Shown here: positions 54,631 to 64,000 of the stretch, piece by piece
Layout of the letters: each line of letters begins with the position of its first letter
Position numbering within the stretch: the first letter of the stretch is position 1
DNA from: Hymenopus coronatus
Taxonomy: Eukaryota > Arthropoda > Insecta > Mantodea > Hymenopodidae
Length of the DNA: 64,000 nucleotides
Assembly: GCA_030762935.1 (NCBI GenBank)
Contig: CM060900.1
Location: 285,589,284-285,653,283, forward strand
Reading direction: 5' to 3'
Notes under the pieces: model-generated
The model's input: only the letters and a program-made list of their open reading frames with translations
Told to the model about the DNA's origin: nothing
Database searches by the model: none
Translations under genes and position numbers: made by a program

Positions 54631-54905
54631 TTATAAACAAATAGGTGCTCCTATTTTTCGTTCAATAAACTTTGACCACATTCCGCCGCTAACTAATTCG
54701 ACGTCAAATGTATCACCTAATGATGTATCAGGATTGTGTTGAATTTCTTTAGCTGCTACATGGCTTGATTGTAACTCTTTATCTTCTTTATAAAATATAT
54801 CATAATTTAAATATGCAGCATCCAAATTATTGATTAGTTCATCCCCTATTTCTAATCGTTCATCTAATTTAGTAAATTGTACTCGGTATTTATGCTGTTT
54901 ACATA
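54631..54905 (-). pseudogene. Phospholipase A2-like (parvovirus-type) domain protein, catalytic His lost
   Basis: On the minus strand the segment 'FTKLDERLEIGDELIN' followed by 'LDAAYLNYDIFY' matches the spacing of the parvovirus-type PLA2 domain: a calcium-loop-like part, then the His-Asp-x-x-Tyr active site. The His position reads Tyr here, with Asp and final Tyr kept. The ORF ends at 54631 with 'WSKFIERKIGAPICL'. Such domains help virions pass endosomal membranes in parvoviruses and are reported in some Polinton-type elements. Here it sits between the pX-like gene and another structural gene. Confidence 0.6.
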
Positions 54906-54970
54906 TACCTTTCTGGCATTATTCCCGAATTCAAAATTTTATTAAAAAAATCCTGAAACGTACTTACCAC

Positions 54971-55900
54971 CTAAAATGCTTTTTGGTATGTATTTATTAA
55001 AGATCCTATTATATATTCAGCATTTGCATTGGTTTCCATATTCGTTTCGATTTTACTTAATTGTTCAAGTAACAAACCATAAATTCTTGCTATTTCATTC
55101 TTAGTTTCTGGAATGTGATTACCAGATTTCCATACTCCATCAAGAATACTAATACCGATTAAAGATTGACCGATGTTATCCAATAATACATATTCTTTGA
55201 GTGTAAGTTTTCCGGTGTAAGTTTCCCTTACACGTTTACCGATTTTATGAGAAGAAAAATATGAAATGACTTTAGATTTACGCCTTACAGTTAATTTTTC
55301 CCACATAGGTTTAATGTACATACCACACTTTTTATCTCTACTAGATTTTGGGTTTCCAGCTCTTGGATCATTGTTTTCATAAATTGCATTGGATTTTATG
55401 AGTATGCCTTCATAATTTAAATTATCGTCATCTTTGAGCATTTAATTTGCAATATTTGTTTTCGTAATCAAAGTAAGCAAATCATCACTTCCCTTATACG
55501 TTTTTCCATCGCTAATAGTATTATCGCCATTAGTTATTATTGCATTTCTGAGTTTCCAATGTATAACTTTGTTCCTCCAGCCCTAATTTCAAAAACTGTA
55601 AATTATATAAAATATATATATTAACATTGTAATAAACCAAATGAATTAAAATAAATAGCTTAAGGCTGTGATTGAAAAACTTCATCATTTTGTTCTTGTA
55701 ATGATGAGTACTTAGCAAGTGGAAATAACTCGCTAATAATGTTTTTATTTTTCTCGACTAACGTGTGTAACTCATTCTTGTTTTCTGCGATGGTATTTAT
55801 AAGGGGTTGATCTTTTCTCTTATTTAATTCATATTCCATTTTGGGTTGCCTTTTGCATTGTTTGAATTGTTGTATTACATGTTGTCTTGACCTAACATGT
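54971..55900 (-). pseudogene. Conserved Polinton-type protein of unknown function
   Basis: The 156-codon open stretch (55441-54971) has 'YEGILIKSNAIY', 'GNPKSSRDKKCGMYIKPMW' and a helical C-terminus. An upstream charged, coiled-coil-like segment (about 55900-55690: 'QQFKQCKRQPKMEYELNKR', 'LHTLVEKNK') may be its N-terminus, separated by stops. The order (charged coil, then a compact domain) resembles one of the conserved Polinton ORFs. I cannot assign a function. Confidence 0.5.
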
Positions 55901-56027
55901 TATTTTGGATCTTTCAGTAATTGATTCATTTATAACATAAAAATATATAACTTTCGAGTTTTAACGTTACGTTTCACGTTATGTTAGCGTTTGCGTTTGC
56001 GTTTCACGTTTGTTTTTATGTTAACAT

Positions 56028-56640
56028 TTACGTTAATTTTATAAATTCTTTTATTTGTTTGCAGTATTTTCCATCATTGGGTTTTCTTGTAATATCGATT
56101 GCAAAAAAGCCAAAGTGATATTTCCAACACTTGTTGCACGGCACTTTAAATTTATCAAAATTTATATCTGCTCCAACATACTCATCGTAGGCATATTTAA
56201 GATTATTGTTGTCTTGTTTATGTAAACATACAAAATTCAAATTATCTCGAATTAGTTGTTTTGGAATTTTAGTAAACTTTTGGCCTAAGCAAAATACGCT
56301 AGTTCCCTTATGTTGGCCTCTAAAATATACTTCTCTTACTATATCTTGGTTTTCTAAAACTCAATCATCTGTAACTACTAAAGCATGATCTTTCATTTGG
56401 TCTAATGGTACTATATCATCTTCTTTGTCTATAAACATTCCTAAAGAGTTTCCTGTTTCTTGTTCGATATCGTTAAATATTTCCTGTAATTGTTTGTATT
56501 TCTTTTGATATAAAGTCTTGTATAGAATTTATTAATGAATATGCTTTTACCCAACCTTTTCTAAGTATAAAATTGTCATTTGTTAAAACTGTTTTTCCAG
56601 ATCCTGAAGGTTATACTATTAATCCTCAAATAGTTGCAGG
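56028..56640 (-). pseudogene. Polinton packaging ATPase (FtsK/HerA type), broken
   Basis: On the minus strand Walker A reads 'PSGSGKTVL' (56610-56584). Walker B is 'HALVVTDD' (about 56385-56365), followed by a stop, then 'FRGQHKGTSVFCLGQ', 'IPKQLIRDNLNFVCLHKQD' and the Cys-containing end 'FKVPCNKCWKYHFGFFAIDI'. At least one frameshift separates Walker A from Walker B. In Polintons this ATPase is thought to pump DNA into the capsid. It lies divergent to the capsid genes at 56.8-59.4 kb. Confidence 0.8.
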
Positions 56641-56799
56641 TAAAAGGTCCCTAGTTATTCTAAATTTTTCATCTTCTAGAATAAATGTTGTACTGCAATC
56701 AGTTTCCGTTTATAAAACAATTTTTTTTCTGACAATGAATGTACATTGCACTAGAAGGAATTGTTTCAGAGTTACATTTGCGACCTTCTAAACTTATTA

Positions 56800-57282
56800 C
56801 AATAGAAGATGAATATATTTCTCTTGTAAGGTTTCATACTTGCTTGGGAAATTAAGTCAAATACAACTGTTGGAAATAAAGCCAAATAAAGTTATGGATA
56901 GATTCACGATTATTAATAAAGGAAAACAAGATTTACATTTCACAAATTTTAGAAAGTTCATGGAATGTTCTTAGAATCCTATTACTAAAGCTGGGAAAAA
57001 AAAACAGGTCATGATTCACTTAATTTCATTCCTTTCAACACGATTAACATTGAATGTAACTCAGCTTCAAATGCAGGATTTATTATGAAAAATAATAATG
57101 GGCAGCAGAAACAAAGTGATGCTATTGCAAAATTTAAACCTAATGTACCGTTTAAGGATCATATTATTTACGAACCAGCAAATCCTTATGCGTTGCCCAT
57201 TTATCCCCTTCATTCAGTCGGAGATATTAATATTTCTATTACGAATGGTAACGGAAAGCTTATAGATTTTGATAGTTCTTAA
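56800..57282 (+). pseudogene. Polinton minor capsid (penton-like) protein, C-terminal part
   Basis: Plus-strand coding-like sequence from about 56800 has many stops. The open part 57085-57282 contains 'ANPYALPIYPLHSVGDINISI' and ends 'NGNGKLIDFDSS'; the similarity runs on past the stop for about ten residues. This pattern of an N-P-L-Y-like tract followed by a 'NGNGKLIDF' strand resembles the C-terminal part of Polinton minor capsid proteins. The call is by resemblance only. Confidence 0.45.
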
Positions 57283-57657
57283 ATTGAAATTGTACTACAA
57301 ATGCATTAATTTGTTATTATTAAATGGACAACAAATGTATTGAGTTAAATGATTCTACCAGATATAATTTAAACAAACCATTCAACATTTAGATACAGAT
57401 CTTAATATTGCTGATGGTACTTATTTTCCCAGAAGGGCAATAATTTCTTATATGCAATTTGAACCACAAGGGAAGACTGCAAATACTAAAGTTAATATGG
57501 ATGATAATATCGAAAGATTAAACAATTTCTTTCCACGAATGTTTAATATTGCATATCTTAAATGCTTTGGACAAGTAATAGAAAAAGTAGATCATCCTGG
57601 TTTAGTAAGTGATGTACTTATTGATCTATTTGTTCCAAAAGCAGATATGCACTTATA

Positions 57658-58543
57658 CAGGGTCACTACAAAAGAAATAGACAACTTCAACTGCCTGTAA
57701 AACAAAAACTATTAGAGATAGCAACCTAATTATTTTGGAGGTATGTTGAGAAACTCTCAAAGTTTTGTTTGTTACTATTGGTAACGCTGTAGTGTTTTGT
57801 TTGTTGTTGCAGAAGCTGAAATGGCGGAAAATCCTGTGGAAAAGGCATATTGCGTGTTGGAATTTGCTAGAACGCAATCAGCAACTGTTGTCCAACGACA
57901 TTTTAGAACACGTTACCAAAAAAATGAAATGATGCGCTCACAAAAAGCAGCATCGTCTTCATCATGTCGCAACATGTCGATGCAAAAGTCACGCCGTATG
58001 ACCTTATCTTCTTCACTCAGAAACTGCAACATCTGTAATCTGTAAGGCACCATGTGGAGTCGCTTCCGCAAGATTTTGCATACAGTTTGCTGTGGAATTT
58101 GTAATTGCATGCTTGCCCTAGATGTCGATTTCTGTGGGCTTCTTATGTAGGCAGAACGAACACGTTCAACGTTTTCTTCCGAAACTCTTGGTCTTCCCGA
58201 GCTCTTCCCTTTGCACAAACATCCCGTTGTCTCGAATTTTCTATACCAGTCGTAGATTGACTGTCTAGTCGGTGGTGTTTTGTGGTAACGTGTTCTAAAA
58301 TGTCCTTGGACAACAGTTGCTGATTGCGTTCTAGCAAATTCCAACACGCAATATGCCTTTTCCACAGGATTTTCCGCCATTTCAGCTTCTGCAACAACAA
58401 ACAAAACACTACAGCGTTACCAATAGTAACAAACAAAACTCTGAAAGTTTCTCAACATACCTCCAAAATAATTAGGTTGCTATCTCTAATAGTTTTTGTT
58501 TTATAGGTAGTTGAAGTTGTCTGTTTCTTTTGTAGTAACCCTG
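57658..58543 (-). mobile_element. Fold-back Tc1/mariner-like element, 886 bp
   Basis: The termini are CAGGGT...ACCCTG flanked by TA on both sides (57656-57657 and 58544-58545). The outer 261 bp of each side (57658-57918 and 58283-58543) are inverted copies with about seven mismatches by eye and no indels. Both arms contain the transposase start. The middle holds the rest of a truncated transposase on the minus strand. Confidence 0.85.
57913..58404 (-). CDS. Truncated mariner/Tc1-like transposase (helix-turn-helix domains)
   Basis: A 163-codon open frame starts at ATG 58404. It contains a first HTH ('VVQGHFRTRYHKTPPTRQSIYDW', spread over about residues 32-55), 'GRPRVSEENVERV' and a second HTH-like part ('ASMQLQIPQQTVCKILRKRL'). 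No DDE/D catalytic domain is present; the frame ends 'CERIISFFW' at the arm junction. It could bind the element ends but could not cut DNA. Confidence 0.75.
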   Translation of the reverse strand: MFVVAEAEMAENPVEKAYCVLEFARTQSATVVQGHFRTRYHKTPPTRQSIYDWYRKFETTGCLCKGKSSGRPRVSEENVERVRSAYIRSPQKSTSRASMQLQIPQQTVCKILRKRLHMVPYRLQMLQFLSEEDKVIRRDFCIDMLRHDEDDAAFCERIISFFW

Positions 58544-59433
58544 TATAAAGGTGCTGGTTTTATTAATGACAAAAAAGCTTAATTATGAATCAGGACGTAT
58601 TCCTGAAGTATTATAACCACTAGAATATATATTTAGTTTCGTTAGGTCAGTAAGTAACCATTGTGTATTTGGGTTTAACTGTTTCATTTGAGAGAGCTGC
58701 TAATGATGATTCTTGATTTTGCTGTTGGAATACTTTAAAGGCAGATGAAGCAGTTGACAAAGCAGTGCCTTATGAGGCTAAAATTATCATAAAATAACTT
58801 AAAATCAAAGTTCCAATAATAGGATATGAACCAGATTGTGCATTAATTCAAAACAGGAACTATTACATAATTCAACATTTAAGTTTAATATTTTCGTTTG
58901 GGACGTTATGGAAGAACATAATTTTACCCGAAAAAGGATAAACATCAAAGCCACAAACGCCTTCAATAATTTACAATTCCATAATCCCGATATCTGTATT
59001 ACACGATTTCCAACAAATAGACCAGACGAACAAAAAAGAAACGCTGGTATATATGAGTAATTGTCAACTAGAAAATTGGTCAATCAAAAATTCGAGAACT
59101 GAAGAATTTCCGATAGAAAGGAAAAAATTGCAAATTATGAATCATTGTTATCAAGTCGCATATGATGCTTATGTTTCATTAGCTGAAAGATGGGCAGGAA
59201 ACAAATGTGTTAGATGGGGTGTCTACGAGTTTACTCTAATGCATTTTATGGCCGTTATGCGTTTGAGAGTTCGAAAGAATATTACATATACAGATAAAAA
59301 TCAACTTAAAAGTAGTTTCGAATTCAGCAATTATATTCCAGCTAACACAATCATCTATGTTGTTATGAGTGGCGAGAAAACACTCAGTATCAATCTAAGG
59401 TTAAAAATGTTATAGGAAATTTAAATTTATTAA

Positions 59434-59991
59434 ATGATAATCAGCTTAGGTACCATCTTATCATATTATATTGTATTTACAAATGTTAATCAAAATATAA
59501 CATCTTCACAATTTCAGATACCTTAATGCGGAAGAACAGAAACATAATTAATCGATCAAAAAAACCTTACAGATGCAATTTTAATGTTTCAAGAATATTA
59601 GAATTTAACAATGGATGGTTAACTCAATTCTGAAGTAATAACTCTAATTAATTCCAAAAAGATGTGGAAATATGGATGAACCTTCTGTACTTACAACATC
59701 CTCGTACAAATGGAAAACAAAGCATTTAAGATGGCATTATGCAGATGCAAATAGAAGTATAACAAATATTGCCGATTCTGCATTGAAAGAATGGGAGAAC
59801 AATAGTGGCTTTACTTTTGAACGTAATATTTAAAACCAGATCTTGTAATTCCTCTCGGTCTCTCCCTTCACACCATCCACTCACTACACACGAAAGAAGA
59901 ATACCAGCCGGCCCAAGTATATACACTTTCCCCTGCTAGTACAGATCATCCATACTTTAAGAAGTTAAATTATGTCAGACACATGTTTTAA
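59434..59991 (+). pseudogene. Matrix-metalloproteinase-like (matrixin) gene, N-terminal part, broken
   Basis: The ATG at 59434 is 18 nt after the capsid gene stop. It is followed by a signal-peptide-like segment ('MIISLGTILSYYIVF'), a PGBD-type pro-domain ('TDAILMFQEY.NLTMDG.L' and 'SEVITLI', about 59570-59655), and a cysteine-switch-like 'CGNMDEPSV' (about 59667-59693). A catalytic-domain start follows: 'YKWKTKHLRWHYADAN', then 'IADSALKEWENNSGFTFERN' (about 59705-59829). Stops and a frameshift interrupt it. The zinc-binding HExxH part is absent; similarity ends before the PolB part at 60060. MMPs cleave extracellular matrix; some insect viruses carry one. Confidence 0.65.
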
Positions 59992-60059
59992 TATATTGTA
60001 TAGGTTGTATATGAGTTTATACTAATAAATCCATACATTTTCATTTAAAAGAGTATTTT

Positions 60060-60840
60060 GAATGTGAGGTCGATAGCGTTTAATAATAAGCTGCGGCAAT
60101 AGGCTACAAAATACTTTGAAAAGGACAAACTATTCAATAACTTGTGTTTGAAAAATCATGGAGAATATACGAAATCGAATGGATATGCGCCTTGTGTCAA
60201 GCGAGAAAACATTGGAAAAGCTGATTACTAAGCGTACATTCATTGATAGAAGCTTATATGGACCTACCCTGGTAGCTATTCATATGACATCACGACAGAT
60301 TATATTCAACAAACCAATATATATCGGAATGGGCGTGCTGATACCTCAAAAGGTCTCATGTACTCATACCATTATGATGTGCTATTGCCGTACTATGGAA
60401 TTGAAAACCCCCATTCATCGAGTCACAACAGCTGATGTACACCAGGACAAAGTACGATTTCTGGAACATCTAGATACGTCTAATTAGCCTGCAAGCCACA
60501 TGTGCCACTACATACAAAAGAAAATTGTGTTGGGAAACTTTAAAGATGAAGCTGGCGGAATATTATCCAAACCTAAGATGTATACTGTCAACATTGAGGT
60601 ATGATAAGAAAGGTTAAAGGAATTTGACGAAGTGATATCAAACAACACATCTAATTTGATAGCTATGTAAAATGTCATTAAAGCAATGAAATAATGAGAA
60701 CAGCAATGAATTCAATCATATCACAACAGCATGACGCTTCGTCTGTAGAGGTCAACAAAATCCCTCAATCGCCTCAGGTGGATAAAAGTGTGATTGCTAA
60801 TGATAGAATATCGTCGCATGCATATGGACATTACAAAGTT
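60060..60840 (+). pseudogene. Polinton DNA polymerase B, C-terminal part
   Basis: Traceable from about 60060 ('ATKYFEKDKLFNN') through the open stretch 60158-60487 ('MENIRNRMDMRLVSSEKT', 'NKPIYIGMGVL', 'TADVHQDK'). It then continues past stops to 'KIVLGNFKDEAGG' (about 60527-60565), 'PKMYTVNIE' and 'DRISSHAYGHYKV' (about 60800-60840). The segment where the catalytic D-T-D lies is disturbed ('TTADVHQDK' follows directly). About 130 residues between this and the middle part (ending 53560) are missing. It ends PolB, so the 6.5-kb structural-gene block lies inside the polymerase. Confidence 0.8.
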
Positions 60841-61960
60841 GTTGGCGTATCATGTGAAAATGTTACATATATTGTTCGTCAATGGAAGCGCGATAGCTGA
60901 AATTGAAGACTATACTGCAAATACGTCCAGACACATAGCAAGAGATATACAAAGAGAGAAGAATAGGAAGGAATAAGAATGAGAGGTGGCGGAAACTCTG
61001 TTTTAGAAGAAAGTCCCTCCCAAGCCCGAGTAAAAGAGGAGAGACGCCTAACTTCTAATGCTAATTATCTTTTTCTAAAAATTAATAAAATAAAAAAGAG
61101 TTGAAAATACTGATAACTCAGAAAATATTCCTAACGCTTCAACAGGAATAGCAACAAAAAAAGAGTTTCCAGGGGTATTGCTCTAATGTTAGCTTAGAGA
61201 AAAAAAAAAAAAAAACTTGTTTAAAAACAGAGATTGTTAAAACAACAAAATATGAATAAAAACATAAAAAACATAATGCTCACTAATCTGTATGCACTTA
61301 GATAAACAAATCAGTCTTCTAGTGTTAGCATCGAACAGAGAGACATTAATAAAGAAAGACATACAAAAACGATTTACAAACGAAAAGTTAAGGTTATATT
61401 GGATCTACAACCTAAGAAAGACTGTAAAGCATGAAGAAAAAAACGAATTCCCTCAGTTCACAAGTTAGCATCTGAATATATAGAAAATTGCAAGATGAAT
61501 ACCATATGACTATTAAGCGACTGCTAAAATACTGAAACGGAAAGCATAAATGTTCATAAGAGGATCCAAACTAGAGAAAAAATGTGGCAAAGCTGCAAAG
61601 AATGACAGACCATAAATTAGATAAACCACCCCAGAACATCTGGAAATGTTATAAAAGTAACAAATATTATGAAATGTGCCAGAAATGCTGAAATTATTAC
61701 AGAAATTACCGTGAAATGTAGAAAATAGTTGCAGAAACGACATAAAATGTCGCCAATTGCTATCGAACTTAAAAAAGGGGGTTACAAGATACCGAGAAAA
61801 GCTTATCGTCTAAAATACGCTTAAACTACATAAATATCGTCAGTATACCTTGACCGCTGTAACCAAGTCCTTAAAAGAGAACCCTACAAATACATTCAAA
61901 GGGGTTGAAATTGTATGAGGGCTTATCACTGCTCAATAGAACTGTACACCTTCAAAGATA
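60841..61960. other. A-rich non-coding region after PolB
   Basis: No gene is recognised. It contains short poly(A) runs (for example 61200-61214). The expected Polinton terminal inverted repeat should be near here, but I could not identify one. Confidence 0.4.
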
Positions 61961-63310
61961 TAAATCATCTGTAAGCAGACAGAAAGATCTCTCAAAATGT
62001 GCTAAAATGCCTGTGAAGGAGATAAAATCGCTAGAAAACACTGCAAAATGCTGTGACTATCAGTAAAATTAACACTCTCCAAATAAAATACTACAAAATA
62101 ATCTCGAAATGTGCTAAAATGTCCGTAAAAACGTTAAAACCATTAGCAAACACTGCAAAATACTAAAATATATGAGTAAAATACTCTCCACATGGGATGG
62201 AATGTCACTAAACAACTGTGCCAAAACTAAAATCAACTTAAAAATCCCCAAAAATGTATGTGGAAACGCTACAAAACACTAAAACATAGTTCCAAAATAT
62301 ATTAAAATATCTAGAAAAGGGTTAAAAATCATTAGAAAACGCTGTAAAATAATGTAAAATATGAGTAAAAAAGTCTGAAAAAGGATTAAAATGGTATGAA
62401 TTATCATTAAAAAGCCTTCGGAGCAGCTGTACTAGCACCAAAATCGCCTTACAAGTCCTGAAAAATGTATTTGTAAACACTACAAACACTTAAAGGTAGT
62501 CTCAAAATGTTTTAAAATTACTGTAAAAGTGTTAAAAATCATTATAAAATAATGTAATAAATGAGCAAAATAAACACCTGCCAAATGAAGTGGAATGGTA
62601 TTAAAGCATTCGAAATACCTGCGCCTTTACTAAAATCACCTTAAAAATTCTGAAACAAAAAATTGCATGTGAAAGCACTACAATCACTGAAAAAACTAGT
62701 CTCAAAACATACTAAAGTACCTGTAAAGTGTTAAAAAGCATTAGAAAACACTGCTAAACAGTGTAAGATATGAGCAAACAATGACTCAAAAAGCCTAACG
62801 CACATGTTATGAGCCCCAAATATCTACAAAATGGCATGAAATGAATGGGAAAAAAAACTAAAATGTCTGAGGAATATCCTAAAAGTAGCTGTCCCATTGC
62901 CCTAAGCACCCTCAAAATGACATGGAATACCATTGAAAGCGTTCAAAAATGACTGTCGCATAACGCAAAATGATATGAAGTCAGTGGAAAAAGGGTTAAA
63001 TGTCTGATGAATATCCTGAAACTGTTCTAGAGGTCTATACACCCTCCAAAATGATATGGATTACCACTAAAAGAAACCTAACCAACTGCGCCAATATTAA
63101 ATAACCTTGAAAACCGGAAAAAAAAAAAAAAAGAAGAGTGAAATCACAATAGTCACTGAAAAATAGGCCCAAGAACTACTAAAATGACTGTAACGGAGAT
63201 AAAAGGCATTAAAATACTGTGAAACCAATGTAAAAAAGATTCCAAACATCACTCACATTGCAAAAAACCGCTAAAACATGTCAAAACTATGAGAAAACGA
63301 TAAAACTAAC
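61960..63310. repeat. Degenerate A-rich tandem repeats, ~200-bp unit
   Basis: CTCAAAATGTGCTAAAATG-like blocks recur at about 61995, 62110, 62290, 62500 and 62700, each followed by GTTAAAA(A)TCATTAGAAAAC and CACTGCAAAAT-like parts. Spacing is variable (about 115-210 bp). Later copies (62880-63310) are weaker. The strand is strongly A-rich and T-poor in homopurine terms. Confidence 0.65.
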
Positions 63311-64000
63311 TGTAAAACAAAGCATATGACCTTCTATGGGCCATAAAAGTTTGAAAAATACTTCTAATGCTCCTGGCCTAAGTTAGGATCCCTCCTCCTC
63401 CTAGCATGACTCTTTGAATTCCGTATCTTTCCAATGTATGCTCTTATCTTATCTACGCATATAATTTGCTGCTCTAACAAAGAAAGTTCCTCAGAAAGAC
63501 CTTTATACACAAGTTATATACATTGCAATGTTCCCTTAAAAAATAAAAACACATACGGTGCAGTGGATTCCCTCCACGTTCCGACACCTCTTGTCGTTCA
63601 GCAATAGCACACGTTAAAGTATTCAATGGTGAATAGAGCGCAATCTCAGACTTGAAAAATAGCCAAGATCGCTGCATCGCTATCCGCAAATTGAGAAATA
63701 CCAGCAGGTGGGGGTGGTGGTGGTTTGATCCTCACCTCCCCCCTACTTATTTCCTGAAACAGAACATTAACATACGTTTATAATTTCTCGAGATTATTAT
63801 TTGTCATCATGAATGGAGAATCAGGATAAAGGCACACTAGCAAACAACAATTAATGGGGACATGGCAACGCTGTTAAGTACTGGAAATAAAATAATGGCT
63901 ACGCTAGTATGTGTAAAGTTGCTTCACGTTCAAGCAATCCACGACTGTATTGTGTTCTGTTTAATATGCCAGTGATTGATTTATTCGCTGGCATCCGCTA
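63311..64000. other. Terminal spacer, nothing recognised
   Basis: AT-rich with a GGTGGGGGTGGTGGTGG run at about 63705. The short open frames have no recognised similarity. Confidence 0.4.

Larger units (their letters stand above)
57330..59415 (+). pseudogene. Polinton capsid-type protein, interrupted by a Tc1/mariner-like element
   Basis: Coding-like sequence from about 57330 is open at 57452-57657 ('YFPRRAIISYMQFEPQGK', 'LNNFFPRMFNIAYLKC', 'VDHPGLVSDVLIDLFVP'). It is then broken by the insertion at 57658-58543 and continues at 58546. Long open parts at 58836-59060 and 59053-59415 ('VWDVMEEHNF', 'RFPTNRPDEQKRNAGIY', 'KKLQIMNHCYQVAYDAYVSL') end with a stop at 59413-59415. Position next to the minor capsid gene and the length suggest the major capsid protein, but this is inference. 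Confidence 0.5.
48430..60840. mobile_element. Polinton/Maverick element, decayed and interrupted
   Basis: Protein-primed type B DNA polymerase parts, adenovirus-type protease, pX-like protein, phospholipase-like protein, FtsK/HerA-type packaging ATPase and capsid-type proteins are all recognisable, a set that identifies a Polinton (Maverick). Integrase and terminal repeats are not found. The polymerase is split into 48430-49654, 52591-53560 and 60060-60840. A Helitron and a Tc1/mariner-like element are inserted. The element is dead. Confidence 0.85.

Noticed and set aside
57797..58045. Separate plus-strand gene in the Tc1-like element
   Set aside because: It is the inverted arm copy of the transposase start running into antisense transposase sequence.
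48430..60840. Complete functional Polinton
   Set aside because: No integrase or terminal inverted repeats were found, and every gene is interrupted by stops, frameshifts or insertions.

Overview
The window looks like a repeat-rich, largely heterochromatin-like piece of an arthropod genome, most probably an insect. The evidence is the set of families present (R1-clade, Tx1-like and I-type non-LTR retrotransposons, tRNA-derived SINEs, a Helitron, a Polinton/Maverick, a Tc1/mariner-like element), an insect-style TATA plus TCAGT core promoter, and AT-rich spacers. I see no recognisable host protein-coding gene, rRNA or functional tRNA. Almost every coding region is a decayed mobile-element gene with stops and frameshifts.

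Layout. 1-6.9 kb: two tandem R1-clade retrotransposons in the same orientation, both running at their 3' ends into CTA/CTG trinucleotide repeat; the second is followed by about 700 bp of such repeat (6.9-7.6 kb). 7.7-12.9 kb: a Tx1/L1-like retrotransposon with a good core promoter ahead of ORF1 and a SINE inserted in ORF2. 13.67-24.9 kb: an I-type (EN-RT-RNase H) retrotransposon on the + strand, split by a second copy of the same family on the - strand (18.285-23.650 kb), with a 10-bp target duplication. 25.9-38.3 kb: a large, diverged inverted duplication with arms of about 3 kb, each carrying matching tandem-repeat arrays and the same reverse-transcriptase fragment; the 6.5-kb spacer holds SINEs and small repeats. 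38.0-41.0 kb: a decayed CR1/Jockey-like retrotransposon on the - strand with a PHD-like ORF1. 42.9-47.3 kb: another I-type element between two SINE copies. 48.4-60.8 kb: a Polinton/Maverick. Its DNA polymerase B is interrupted first by a 2.9-kb Helitron carrying a helicase fragment, then by a 6.5-kb block of virion-type genes: protease, pX-like, phospholipase-A2-like, packaging ATPase, capsid proteins, and a matrix-metalloproteinase-like gene. The presumed capsid gene is itself split by a fold-back Tc1/mariner-like insertion. 61.9-63.3 kb: degenerate A-rich tandem repeats.

The layers can be ordered in time. The Polinton came first; the Helitron and the Tc1-like element inserted later, the latter recently, since its arms differ at only about seven of 261 positions by eye. 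In the I-type pair, copy A came first and copy B later. The most noteworthy observations are the metalloproteinase-like and phospholipase-like genes in the Polinton, the nesting of structural genes inside PolB, microsatellite-associated R1 elements, a conserved 3' hairpin with changed stems in the I-type elements, and the large inverted duplication with internal tandem arrays.
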